Positions 53,275 through 63,329 of a DNA stretch of 64,000 nucleotides are shown here, in pieces. Both the position numbers and the translations under genes were made by a program. The notes beneath the pieces were generated by a model. That model did no database searches. It was given only the letters and a program-made list of their open reading frames with translations, and was not told the DNA's origin. Position 1 is the first letter of the stretch. Each line of letters starts with the position of its first letter. Location of the stretch: contig BLSF01000020.1 of assembly GCA_012862575.1 (NCBI GenBank), forward strand, positions 434,001-498,000. Reading direction: 5' to 3'. The DNA is from Parietichytrium sp. I65-24A (lineage: Eukaryota > Sar > Bigyra > Thraustochytrida > Thraustochytriidae).

Positions 53275-55071
53275 TCATGCTGCGCCCTTCACGGCCTCAA
53301 AATCGGTAACACTCGTCGGAGCAGCTTTCCACTTTCCGTACGCAAGAAGGGCAAGCCCAACGATGGCTTGCAAGAGACCGACGCAAATGGCCACAAGAGT
53401 CTGAACGTTTAACGCCCTGGTAACCAGATAAATTCCGGCCGTAATCGCAGTGATGCCTATAACATCCAGAACAAAGAATCCAAACACTACAGATGAGAAA
53501 ATGCCTACTCTTCCCGTGAGTGCAGGGATGGTTCTGGCAAAGCCAAAGAATGCAAGAATGAGCACTCCCGCAACAACCGCAAGCGCGATGCTTTGTGTGC
53601 TCAATAGAGTTTTGGCGCAGGATCCCGTTGGATTGTTGACTGCATCTCCGCTCTTCATGATCTCCCCGCATATCTTCTTGTTGAATATCTCATTCAAGCT
53701 ATTGGTATACGTCAGCGAGTACGATGTGAAGGAGATGCACGGTTCATCAGTGGTTTCATCGTAGCTAAAGTCCAAAATGGAAAACTGGCTCACCATCTCA
53801 GCAATGCGAGTGTAGCATCCATCGGTGAACGGGCCCCCCTTGGTCGATCCCAGGTTGTAAAGCGGGCCAGTCTGCAAGATCGGAAATCCTGCTATGCTCG
53901 TGCTATTTTCGGAGTAGTCTGTGTTTGCCCCGTCGTCGTAAGCAAGCATGTGTGCATCGCTGGAGATCACGAAGAGGTTCTTTTTTGCCTTGCCAATGGA
54001 GTTGCCAATGTAGGTACTGATCTCCTTACGGTCATTTGCCCATCCCTGCCAGTTGTCTCCACCCACTTCGGGCTCCCCAATCCATGGCTTGGACGAAACC
54101 CATACCAAAAAGTCGTAGTCCTTTGCGTTATCGAATTCGTTGAAGAGAAACTCCTTTTGAGCATCACTCATGATGCTTCCCGCAGAAGTTGAAGTCGACA
54201 AGACAGCTTCACTGCGCAAGTCAGTCAACACAAACCGAATCTTACCAATTGTAAAGCTTTGGTAAATGGGGATATCCAAATACCCCTCCGAGTCAGGAGC
54301 TGCAGAGGTATTCTGGCTTGCCAGAAGGGGGTAATGGGGGAAAGTTTTTTGGTAGGACCGTCTAGCACTAGAGCGACCAGGGCACGCTGAGTTCATGTTG
54401 TTGCCGCAATAGTCGTGGTCGTCCCAGATGTAGCTCATGCTCACGCTAGTGAAGAGCGAGCGCATGGCTTCACTGGCAAGCACCTTGTCAACAGCCTCAA
54501 CGCGCTCGTTGTCGGTATTGTCCTCTTTAATGTCTTCGTAGTGCAAATCTCCGGCATGGACCATCATGAATGGCTCCATGTCCGCCATCATCTTGAAAAC
54601 TGGCGAGGTTGTGCCCGTCATAGCGCAGCCAGCAGAAGCGATTCTGAAGTTCATACGGGTGCCTTCCTCCACTGGCGTAGAGAACGATCCTTGCCACACA
54701 TTGTTGCCCTCCTCGTCCAGCTGCCCGTAAACGTATTTGCTGTTTGGTACCAGACCGCTGAAAGAGGTCGCTTGCGGCTGAAAGTCGCTCTCAAAAACAA
54801 ATGTCTGGTTAAACACCCACTTTGAAGAGTCAGAGAGGTCGTCTCCAGAGGAGAGAACAAACTTCCGTGTCTGCCCTGCCGGCCCGCGAACCCTGAACAC
54901 CGCCGAAGTCGACTGCACGCCGCCGACCCACGACCAGTCCGTCACTCCCTTGTACGCGAATGGGTGGATCGCGAGGGCAATGGCGACCGCCAGTCCGACC
55001 ACAAAGAGCGCGCAAGACGGCAGCACGAGCGCTCTCTTCTTCACAGCCACTGCTCCAGCCGAGGCATCCAT
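53275..55071 (-). CDS. PhoD-like alkaline phosphatase with membrane anchors
   Basis: 598 residues, single exon. A basic start followed by a helix (about 14-36) looks like a signal anchor. A beta-rich N-terminal domain (45-135) precedes the catalytic metallophosphatase region: MVHAGDLHYED, IWDDHDYCGNN, LVWVSSKPWIG and ISSDAHMLAYDD, the PhoD metal motifs in order. Several N-x-S/T sites suit an extracellular or luminal location. Three hydrophobic helices (about 500-520, 530-555 and 565-585) close the protein. PhoD enzymes hydrolyse phosphodiesters and monoesters, often to gather phosphate. It differs from the acid phosphatase at 29178 in fold class. The small C-terminal membrane domain is unusual for the family. 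Confidence 0.87.
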   Translation of the reverse strand: MDASAGAVAVKKRALVLPSCALFVVGLAVAIALAIHPFAYKGVTDWSWVGGVQSTSAVFRVRGPAGQTRKFVLSSGDDLSDSSKWVFNQTFVFESDFQPQATSFSGLVPNSKYVYGQLDEEGNNVWQGSFSTPVEEGTRMNFRIASAGCAMTGTTSPVFKMMADMEPFMMVHAGDLHYEDIKEDNTDNERVEAVDKVLASEAMRSLFTSVSMSYIWDDHDYCGNNMNSACPGRSSARRSYQKTFPHYPLLASQNTSAAPDSEGYLDIPIYQSFTIGKIRFVLTDLRSEAVLSTSTSAGSIMSDAQKEFLFNEFDNAKDYDFLVWVSSKPWIGEPEVGGDNWQGWANDRKEISTYIGNSIGKAKKNLFVISSDAHMLAYDDGANTDYSENSTSIAGFPILQTGPLYNLGSTKGGPFTDGCYTRIAEMVSQFSILDFSYDETTDEPCISFTSYSLTYTNSLNEIFNKKICGEIMKSGDAVNNPTGSCAKTLLSTQSIALAVVAGVLILAFFGFARTIPALTGRVGIFSSVVFGFFVLDVIGITAITAGIYLVTRALNVQTLVAICVGLLQAIVGLALLAYGKWKAAPTSVTDFEAVKGAA

Positions 55072-56775
55072 CTCCCCAGTATACTATCTCGCACCTCGCG
55101 AAGCTCGACGCTCGACGCTCGCCTCTCAGCTCCAAGGGCCCGCACAACTGTTGATTCTCCAACGTCAATTCGCGACTCTTGTGGACCCCGTGGCGTGAAA
55201 GCTCCTTGTGTAGCTCGGGCGTTTGCTTGTTTGTTTGATTGTTTGTTTCTTTGTTTCTTTGGTGCTCTCGTCCTATGGACAACTTGGAGTCTCTGAAGTC
55301 TCTGAGTGCGTAGTCAACTGACTACCGCAACATAGTCAACTGAGCTTTACTAGTGCCGCCACCTCGCCCCGTAAAAAGGCGCTACTAGTGCCTACTAGTC
55401 TACCTACGACACCAAAGTGTGTCAAGAGAGTCAAGAGCTCGCTGGCTTGACCATGCTATGTGCTTACCTCTCGCCACGCAGGAACTTTGAGGACTTTGAA
55501 ACTTTGAGGACACGGACGGCTGTGCATTCGCGCAAGTCGAGTAATGGGTGCTGAGTGCTCTTCCTCCTACATCACACGCCACGGCTGCGCGAGATTTCAG
55601 AATAGGTTTTATTTTCTTGTTAATTCACATTCCTTTCTGAACTTTCAGAAATTCTGTTTGTTAGCGACTATGCCAGTCGTACAGAAGAGAAACAGCCCTA
55701 TTTCTAAACCCTAGTTTTCTTCTAGTCCTTGGTGGTTCGCAAGGTTAGCGGCTATATGTACTTCAGAACTCGCGCTACTCACATTCCCCCCCCCCCCCAA
55801 GAGCCCTAATAGGAGATGCACAAACTGCGATTACTTTCTGACAAGTGCGAGTTTTACTTACTCGTTGTGTTTGTAGTTCATCCACGCGAGTTGCGCCTAT
55901 TGAAAATGTGTCCCTCGCCACTCCCTTTCTCTTTAGATTACCTCTGCGCCTGTTCAAAAATAGTGTCAACCCAACCAAATACTTTGGCGCAGACTTCAAA
56001 GTTCAGACTTCAGAGATGAAGAAGGTAGATGAGAGGATCAGGATAAACTTGTGAGAAACGGAGAAGCCTTTCGCTTGCAAGGGATTGCAAGGGTCAAAGA
56101 GGTCAAAGAAAAGATGGTGTCGCGTGTGTCGCGTGGCAAAAGTCAAAACCTCCTCATCGGCTTGGACCAAAAGGATTGTAAAGAGCACACACGTCGCGAT
56201 ACAGTGAGAGTCAGGCAGCGATACTAGAGAGGAGTAGAAATGAGTAGAAGGTCAGTTGCATCTTACACACCTGCACTAATAGTCCTCCTGTACTACTAAA
56301 GCTAGTGAAGGTTGTGTTGGAGGTGAATCTCGTGTGTGTGTCGATTGTTTTTGGTTGTGGAAATGGGAAGGTTCTGACAGGGTTCAGCAAACAACAACGA
56401 TTGCCAACGCGTCCCATACGCACAGGCGGGGCGATTTTGCTTGCAAGTTTGGAGTAAGTTATTCAATTCATTGTCAATTGCAATAATAAACATGCACCTG
56501 CACACCTTTTCAGTTCCTCGCGTCAGATGTTTGTGAGGTAGAAAAATTCATTGACTGGCACGATTGGCACGCATTTTCCACCCCACCTTCCGATAGAGTT
56601 TGTTTACGCTGTCAGTTCGTGGCTTCACTTTGCAGCTTTTCTAAAATGATTTCTGTGCGGAACGTTGTGGAAGAGCTTTAAGAAAGAAAAAGCGCATCTC
56701 GATAATCTCGATCTGATGTGTCACCGCTTCGGAAAGAAGATGAGAAATCGCAAACTAAATTGATGTGGTTGGATT
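55072..56775. other. intergenic region
   Basis: No supported gene. A 13-base C tract at 55786-55798 is the only notable simple sequence. Confidence 0.45.
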
Positions 56776-58530
56776 CTATTTGTGGTCAGGAGGGGTCAGG
56801 GGGGTCTCGGCTTCAATCGCACTATTTGGTTCTGGCGGAGTCCCCGGTTCAGAGTCTGGAGGCGTCCTAGGCTCCTCACTCGTTTCTTCCGCGTCTCCCT
56901 GGCGATCCACAAGCGTCGAGCGACGGCTGTTGCTCCCGTCATCGACCGTTGCGTCGTCGTCTTCTTCTCCGTCGTCGTCATCATCATCATCGTCATCGTC
57001 GTCAGTGGCACCAGCATTTTCTGCACTCTCAGCAATCTTTGAGTTATGAGAGGCTCCAAAATTAGACCGCATAGACGCTTCCACGCCAGCAGCGAGCACG
57101 GCTGGACCAAGAACTGATTCGTCCTCCACGTCAATGTCGCCATCATCGACGGCAGCGTCGGTGATTGCAGCATCCACGGTGTTCCCCGGAAACTCCTCGA
57201 CAGGAGGAACGTAACCTTCTGGGTATGGGACGGCTTTGCCTTTCGCTGCTTTCAATAGTTTCACTTGGAACCCATGTGTGACTGAGACAGACTTAATATC
57301 GTAGGCCTTTAATGCCTCTCCGTCAATCTGAAAGTATGCGTCCGTGTTTGGCTGAAAGTGAATCTCGAATTCTCTTCCTTGGGCTACGTTGCGAATACCG
57401 AATGTGCCACCAGTTGTCAGTGACACGCCAATGTCAGAGGTTGCCCGCACGGTTAAGACCTCCAATCTCCGATCTCCTACGTATTGAGGCTCAAGACCTT
57501 TTGCATTTTTTTCGGAGACCCGCCACAGGTCCGCACCAGCGCCATAGCTCGGTATGTTTAAAAACAGAAGCTGACGATCTTTGGCTTTATACTTGAGCGG
57601 CTCCATTTCTCCGGCCATTTCACTGGTATACTTGACAGAATCAACGAACTTGTTTAATCGTTTTGGCGCGGAGAGAGTCTGGTAAAATCCCTGCGTGGCG
57701 TACACGCGTTTATTCGCTAATTGTGAAGCCCTTCTGTTCTGCTCAAAGGCGAACATGAGCTGCCCGTCCGCACCAACAGAGAAATAGTTTATCATTTCTT
57801 GAGACAGAGACTTCCGGCCCTGGTGAGTTTGAACTACTTTCTTATTCTTCACCTCTTCAAACTTTGCGCCTTCGCCATCTCCAAGATTTACTGTACACGT
57901 CCACACATCAAGAGGAATTTTTTCTGCATCAAAGATCATCTGTATTCGATGTTTCAGCGCTTTGAGTGCGACTCCTACCAGCGGATTTGGCGGACTTGCT
58001 CCCCAGCCTGATACTCGGGACAGGTCGTTCCCGGTTCCAAAGGGAATGACACCGATGGGGACCTCCACCGCGCTAACCCCAACAAGGCAAGAAATAACCC
58101 ACTTGACGGTGCCATCGCCTCCGCATGCCACTACACGGACATCATTCTTCTCGTGGTCCTTGGCTAGCTCTGCGAGCTCTGCAAAGTTCGACTTGCGGTC
58201 CTTCTCCACCTTGAGGTTGAACACGTGCACCCACACATGGACCTCGTCCCGCAGAACCAGCTCGAACCTCGGCAGACCCATATTCAGCAGCTCCCCCGCA
58301 ATGAGGCCTCCGGCCGATCCATTCACTGCCATGAACACATGATTCGACATTTTCACCGCGTCCTTTGACGCAGCTTCTCCTCCGGAGCTGACGCTGCTGT
58401 TCTTGTCGCTCACAGCCGATACTGCATTTCCTGCCTTTGCTTCGCCCTCATTCGCTACCTCCATCGTGGATGGCGCGTTGTTATTCGCGTTCTGCGGCAA
58501 CCCAGCCGCGCTGGAAGAGGTGCAGCCCAT
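56776..58530 (-). CDS. diacylglycerol kinase-type lipid kinase with myristoylation signal (paralogue 2)
   Basis: 584 residues starting MGCTSSS, the same dual-acylation-type N-terminus as the paralogue at 48368-49876. A 65-residue Ala/Ser/Asn-rich linker precedes the DAGK catalytic domain (about 75-205; VACGGDGTVKWV and PIGVIPFGTGND) and accessory domain (INYFSVGADGQLMFAFEQNR, to about 440). The C-terminal 140 residues are acidic and include an eleven-residue Asp run, ending in Pro/Thr-rich sequence. No C1 domains. The longer upstream frame starts at a non-ATG codon. Two such genes about 7 kb apart, with the PhoD gene and a proline-rich gene between, suggest an old duplication. Function as for paralogue 1. 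Confidence 0.9.
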   Translation of the reverse strand: MGCTSSSAAGLPQNANNNAPSTMEVANEGEAKAGNAVSAVSDKNSSVSSGGEAASKDAVKMSNHVFMAVNGSAGGLIAGELLNMGLPRFELVLRDEVHVWVHVFNLKVEKDRKSNFAELAELAKDHEKNDVRVVACGGDGTVKWVISCLVGVSAVEVPIGVIPFGTGNDLSRVSGWGASPPNPLVGVALKALKHRIQMIFDAEKIPLDVWTCTVNLGDGEGAKFEEVKNKKVVQTHQGRKSLSQEMINYFSVGADGQLMFAFEQNRRASQLANKRVYATQGFYQTLSAPKRLNKFVDSVKYTSEMAGEMEPLKYKAKDRQLLFLNIPSYGAGADLWRVSEKNAKGLEPQYVGDRRLEVLTVRATSDIGVSLTTGGTFGIRNVAQGREFEIHFQPNTDAYFQIDGEALKAYDIKSVSVTHGFQVKLLKAAKGKAVPYPEGYVPPVEEFPGNTVDAAITDAAVDDGDIDVEDESVLGPAVLAAGVEASMRSNFGASHNSKIAESAENAGATDDDDDDDDDDDGEEDDDATVDDGSNSRRSTLVDRQGDAEETSEEPRTPPDSEPGTPPEPNSAIEAETPLTPPDHK

Positions 58531-60172
58531 CTTGCTTCGCCCACCTTTCTGAGACTGACTCTGACGCAATACACAATACACAATCCACGACCCACGATCA
58601 ACGATCCAAAATCTGTCCTGGGCCTTCCGTAGCCCGTTACGGTTGTGTGACACCTTTTCAACTTCCGCGTACGCGCTTGCTGTGGGGGCGGGGACACTTT
58701 GCCTCGTCTTCCAGTCTCCTCTCAACAGCACTGCGCCAAACACGATTGCAAAAATTTCAATAGCATGCAATAGCAGAGATTAGCAGAGATTAGCAGAGCA
58801 TAGCAGAGCCTGGAACTTCCATCCATGGCAAAATGGGTTCCGGAAGACGTGTTTTAGCGAGTTTGTTAGAGGGTGCTATGCGCAGCGACCCTTGAGCGTT
58901 TCACAACTCAAGGCAGAATCGGTTGGAATTGGTCCGCTCATGATGCTGGATGACCTCGGATTGTTTGTCTTTCTTTGTTTGTTGAAACTTTTGAACAATC
59001 ATCAATTCTAAGTGTTCATGGAGAACCAAAAGTTTGGACGGGCTCTGGGTATGCTCTCACTCCCAAGCCTCCGTTGATTGTTCTCGTTGGCGTGAAATCC
59101 ATACCCTGCGGCCACGAGCGGCTCTCGAAACGCACTCTTGTTTATACTTGTGTACACTGAACATTGTTTATTTTTATTACAAAGAAACAAATCAAATTCC
59201 TTCGGATTATTATTTCAAAACGCAAATGAAGTGCAGAAAGCGAAGTTTTGCCAAGCCACACGGCTTTGGATCACAGCATTGCTCTTTCTGCCCCCTGCCT
59301 GCCTTGGCTTCGTCACGGTCACGGTCACGGCACTGAGTATCTTCCAATGCAACGCATCTCTATGTGCGCGTTTGTGCTGATTAGCTGTACCCGTAAGCAT
59401 CAACGGGGACACGGATAGAATGCGCATTGCACTATTGTCTCGTTCCTGATGGGAAAACTTTCCATTTCCAATTCTTTCCGAGTATTCCCAGTTCCATTTC
59501 ACGATCAGCCGATTGAGAGAACAACGTTCCTTCTCTTTCGTTCCTTGGCGAGTGACGTGGACTTGTTAAGCCATGAATACCAATATTCATAGCCATTTCG
59601 CGATGAGAAGTATAAGGCCCAGCTATTCCAAATAGTACCACCCAACCTTTCGTGTCACACTACTGAGACTTAACACCTCCTACTTACCTCTACGTACAGC
59701 CACAGACCTTACACACCCTTCCTTCGCTACTACTCTACCTACCACAACCACTAATACTCGTTAACAACCCAGAAACACACAGAAATTACCGCCTAAGTCT
59801 CTCTATACTCAAATCAATAGTACGTACTAGTTTCGCGTCACCTGCGCTAGGCAGTCATTATGCGTCGCTAGTGCCGAGAGTGGCGGAGCACTTCTTTCCT
59901 TCTCTAGCGTAGAAGCCGTTAGTAAACCCTCTAAGTGACTGGCCTTGGCAAGTGAACCAACAAACTGTCACAGATGAATACAGATGATCACAGATGTCAC
60001 AAGAGCAAAGCAGAAGTACACAAAGTAAAAGACACAAACAAACAAACAAACAAGCAGACAAACATCAAAGCGAAAGAGGGACAGAGGGACAGAGAGACGT
60101 GGTGTGATAGAGGACTGCAGACGAGGAGCAAAGAGCGGAAGGAAGTGTGTAGTCAGCTTTTTAGTTTGCAAG
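58531..60172. other. divergent intergenic region
   Basis: No supported gene. An AGATTAGCAG series lies at 58771-58809 and an ACAA tract at 60036-60058 in the likely leader of the next gene. Confidence 0.45.
58771..58809 (+). repeat. AGATTAGCAG-type tandem repeat
   Basis: Three to four 10-11-base units (AGCAGAGATT). Confidence 0.75.
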
Positions 60173-60802
60173 ATGCGGGGTGCTTTTCGAGCGTTGGTGT
60201 CGCTGGTGGTACTGGCGCTGTGGAGCGCCGAGGCGAAGAAGGTGAGCAATGTGGTGGAGCTCACGCCGACCAACTTTGATTCGGAGGTTGCCTCGGGCGA
60301 TTGGCTGATTGAGTTTTACGCTCCGTGGTGCGGGCACTGCAAGCAGTTTGCGAACACTTATGAGGATATCGCCAAAAAGTTGGACGGCGAGATTAAGGTT
60401 GGCAAGATTGATGGCTCCAGGTGGCAAGCGCTTTCTCAGAGGTTTGGCATTTCCGGCTTCCCATCGTTTTTCAGCATTAAGAACGGAGACGTGCGCAAGT
60501 TTGCCAAGCATCAGCGCACAGAAGCTGCAATCACGAATTTCGCTCGTGACACCACTGGGGAGACCATGGGAATGTTCTCTTCTCCTCTCGGACCTGTCGG
60601 CCGTGCGAAGGGATTCGTCGTCAGTATTGGGACGTCCGTTGTTGGCTTTCGCGACTACTTGGTTGATTACCAGGATTTCTCGGTGCTTGGTGCTACTGTC
60701 CTCCTCTGTGCATGTGTCATTTTCGGAACTTTTGGTGCCATCTTGTTTGCTGGCTGGGCCATTCCACATGGGGGCCCAACTCCGCGTCCTCACCAGGATT
60801 AA
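60173..60802 (+). CDS. TMX-like membrane-bound thioredoxin (protein disulfide isomerase family)
   Basis: 209 residues. A signal peptide (about 1-21) is followed by one thioredoxin domain (24-130) with the active site APWCGHCK and the cis-Pro in SGFPSFF. A transmembrane helix (about 172-198) and a short tail (GGPTPRPHQD) follow. The layout matches TMX1-type ER-membrane oxidoreductases, which act on folding glycoproteins. No KDEL-type retention signal is present, and the short cytosolic tail lacks a clear dilysine motif. ATG at 60173 follows an A/G-rich leader. Confidence 0.9.
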   Translation: MRGAFRALVSLVVLALWSAEAKKVSNVVELTPTNFDSEVASGDWLIEFYAPWCGHCKQFANTYEDIAKKLDGEIKVGKIDGSRWQALSQRFGISGFPSFFSIKNGDVRKFAKHQRTEAAITNFARDTTGETMGMFSSPLGPVGRAKGFVVSIGTSVVGFRDYLVDYQDFSVLGATVLLCACVIFGTFGAILFAGWAIPHGGPTPRPHQD

Positions 60803-61151
60803 GCCACTCAAAATTCGAAGGACTTTCTGTCATCTGGTTCCTCGAAACAAGTTTGGCTTCGTGAAACCCGCCCGAATCGAGATCAGGCTCACGTAAGCAG
60901 GGCTCTGCATGCGCTTTTCTCTAGATCCCCCCTCATCACATACTTTTGATTAGATCTTTTCAAACCAAACCAAACCGCAAAAAACACTCTTTTCATTATC
61001 AGTGCTCAATTTTGGCGCTTGTATCATCGCGCTTTCTTAATCGCGTTTGTCCCTTCCGTATTTTTTACTTTTCGTATAATTGTGTTTTATATATGTATAG
61101 TTTATGGCGCATTGAAAAACTGGCCCGTCCGCTCAGTTTTTCAAAACTGGG
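60803..61151. other. convergent 3' region
   Basis: 349 bases between two stops, T-rich, no gene seen. Confidence 0.4.
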
Positions 61152-61637
61152 CTATTTCTCCACCAAGTTGTACCAGGAAACTTCTGTGACCTTGTAGAGG
61201 CTAAGCACGATATTATCAGCGGTTTTCTTGTGCTTCACGTCACGCACCTCGTCATGCAGCTTTGGAAAGCTAAGCTCGTGGTCTTTGCCATCTACGGTCA
61301 CCGTCAAAGTGAGCGAGCGATCAGTCCAGTCAACAACGATGGATTCGTCAGCAAGTTCCGCGCCGGCGCAAAACTCCGTGGAAACATACACCTTGACGAT
61401 CTTCTTCCCGTCAGACCATCCATACTTCGGGATGCGATGCTTTTTCTTCACCGTGGGCAGGTCCGCAGGGTCCGTCACATCCATCTTCTGCGGATCGCCG
61501 CCATAGTTCTTCACCGTCTCCTTGCTCCTCGAGTGCGCGTAGTAATACGCATTTTGTCCTTTCCTCTTAATATTATCCTGAAGCGCATTTAGGTCGTCCG
61601 CGCTTCTCTCCACTTCGTCGCCCACGCTGTCCCCCAT
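61152..61637 (-). CDS. CacyBP/SIP-like CS-domain protein
   Basis: 161 residues from ATG 61635-61637 (19 further codons upstream are open but lack an ATG). The N-terminal 35 residues are acidic with an LNALQDNIKRKGQNAYYYAH motif that precedes this domain in many protist and plant homologues. The CS (p23-like) domain spans about 65-160: IPKYGWSDGKKIVKVYVS, DWTDRSLTLTV and a final VSWYNLVEK, which fits the calcyclin-binding protein group better than p23 or SGT1. Such proteins bind S100, Skp1 or HSP90 and assist ubiquitin ligation; the SGS domain is missing here. Gene is divergent from the DHHC gene, 582 bases between starts. Confidence 0.8.
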   Translation of the reverse strand: MGDSVGDEVERSADDLNALQDNIKRKGQNAYYYAHSRSKETVKNYGGDPQKMDVTDPADLPTVKKKHRIPKYGWSDGKKIVKVYVSTEFCAGAELADESIVVDWTDRSLTLTVTVDGKDHELSFPKLHDEVRDVKHKKTADNIVLSLYKVTEVSWYNLVEK

Positions 61638-62219
61638 CTCGAGCGCAGATCGCCGAAACCTTGGCTCTCTTTCTCCTTTATTCAGACGCAACAAGCCCTC
61701 CCTCGCACCTTCCTCTTCCTGCCTCTGCTTACAACCGTTTCCACTGTTTCCAATGTTTCCAATGTCTTCTAAACATTCTAAACTACATTTTCTACAAAGC
61801 TGCCAAGTCTGGAACGTTGCACGTCACACAGGGTCCTCTTGGACGCGCGCTCCCGGGCGCGGGCGAGAATGGCATAGTTGGCATAGAATGAATTGATAGA
61901 ATAGATATAGAATGACAGGCTTTCTGCTTTGCTGCGTCTTGATAACGAAGAGCCCAGTCGCGTAACGCACCGGCTGTTCGCACAAATGCAGAAAATGCAG
62001 TAGGGTGAAGAAATGTGAAGAAGGTGGAGAAGGTGAAGAGTGGGAAACGAAAAGCGGCCAACGAAAGGCGCTTTGTAGCTGCGCTGGGAGTGGCAACTGG
62101 GCAGTCTGATAGAAAGGGAAAGAAGGGAAAGGAGCAGGTCTGTGGCGGGTTGTGAAACTGCGAAATTGGCTCTGCTTGCATGGTGGTGGAAGGAGCAAAG
62201 TAGCAACTGAGGTTGCGAG
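61638..62219. other. divergent promoter region
   Basis: 582 bases between two start codons. The reverse frames here are Phe/Ser-rich shadows. Presumably holds promoters of both genes. Confidence 0.4.
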
Positions 62220-63329
62220 ATGGAGCTCGTGGAACCGTCGCGGTCGCAAAATGCCGACGAGGCCGACTGTACGACGCTGGAAAAGCCCGCGAGGCAGGTC
62301 GCCCGTGGAAAGAAATTGTCCAGCAAAGAGCTGGAGAAGCTATGGAAGCCGGGAACTCTGTATTTGTATTGTAATGGAAGAGCGTTGGCGTCCGGGGAGC
62401 TGGGCTTCGCACCACTTGCAGTGCTGTGGTCGCAGCTGTTAGGTTTCGGGCTCATGCTCGCGTTCCCAGTAACATATCTAACTCGCAACCTGGGGAACCC
62501 GGTCTTTGGTATCCTGGCTGGTATTCTAATTGTGTGCACATTGGGGCTCTTCATTATCACCGCCATGTCGGATCCGGGAATACTGCCCCCGGTGTCCGAC
62601 ATCGACGATGGGGCGGGGCCAGCTGCGTTTCACAGCAGGCCGCCTCGTAGGCAAGTTTTTATTGCGCACGGCCAATCAGTAATAAGGGAGTATTGTGATA
62701 CTTGCAAAATCTATCGTCCGCCAACTGCTGTTCATTGCTCCGCATGTCGGAATTGTGTGCACAGGTTTGATCACCACTGCCCGTGGGTTGGGAACTGTAT
62801 TGGAGCACGGAACTATAGATACTTTTTCGGCTTTCTCCTAAGCGCGACATTTACCATCATTTACAGCATTGCGATCTCGGTTTACGAGATTGTGCACATC
62901 ACCAGTTACGGTGACACCCAAGACTTCATCAAGAATGGAATTGGGGCTGTGATTTTGTTGGTCATGTGCTTCGTCCTTTTGCTTTTCGTGACCGCCCTCG
63001 TCGCGTACCATACACAGCTTGTGCTGCTCAACCTTACCACTTTTGAGCATCTCAAGCACCCAAACGATACGCTCCGGACATTTGGAAGGGGGACTCGCGC
63101 CTCCAATTTTCTGTTGTTCGGAAAGCGGCCGCCGAGCTACATCCGGCGCTGGATTGAGCTCAACAGCCACGCCGCGCCACCTGCCACTAACGAAGTTGCG
63201 ACTCAGGCAAGCACGTCTCGCCAATCCGCAGTCTATCACTTGGATAATGAGCCCATCGCAAAAGCTGTCCCTCTGTCGGCATTCAATCCCTCTCAGTTCT
63301 TTCCCCACAGGCCCCTCCAAACCAGCTAG
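62220..63329 (+). CDS. DHHC palmitoyltransferase
   Basis: 369 residues, single exon from the first ATG. Four membrane helices (about 70-92, 95-117, 205-228, 240-262) flank the Cys-rich domain on the cytosolic side. CRD residues: YCDTCKIYRPPTAVHCSAC, then the catalytic RFDHHCPWVGNCIGARNYRYF core, all conserved. The TTxE-type motif is NLTTFEHLK soon after helix 4. The enzyme transfers palmitate to Cys of membrane-associated proteins. Substrates are unknown; the two MGCTS-starting lipid kinases in this window would be natural candidates, which is only a guess. C-terminal 70 residues are polar. Confidence 0.93.
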   Translation: MELVEPSRSQNADEADCTTLEKPARQVARGKKLSSKELEKLWKPGTLYLYCNGRALASGELGFAPLAVLWSQLLGFGLMLAFPVTYLTRNLGNPVFGILAGILIVCTLGLFIITAMSDPGILPPVSDIDDGAGPAAFHSRPPRRQVFIAHGQSVIREYCDTCKIYRPPTAVHCSACRNCVHRFDHHCPWVGNCIGARNYRYFFGFLLSATFTIIYSIAISVYEIVHITSYGDTQDFIKNGIGAVILLVMCFVLLLFVTALVAYHTQLVLLNLTTFEHLKHPNDTLRTFGRGTRASNFLLFGKRPPSYIRRWIELNSHAAPPATNEVATQASTSRQSAVYHLDNEPIAKAVPLSAFNPSQFFPHRPLQTS

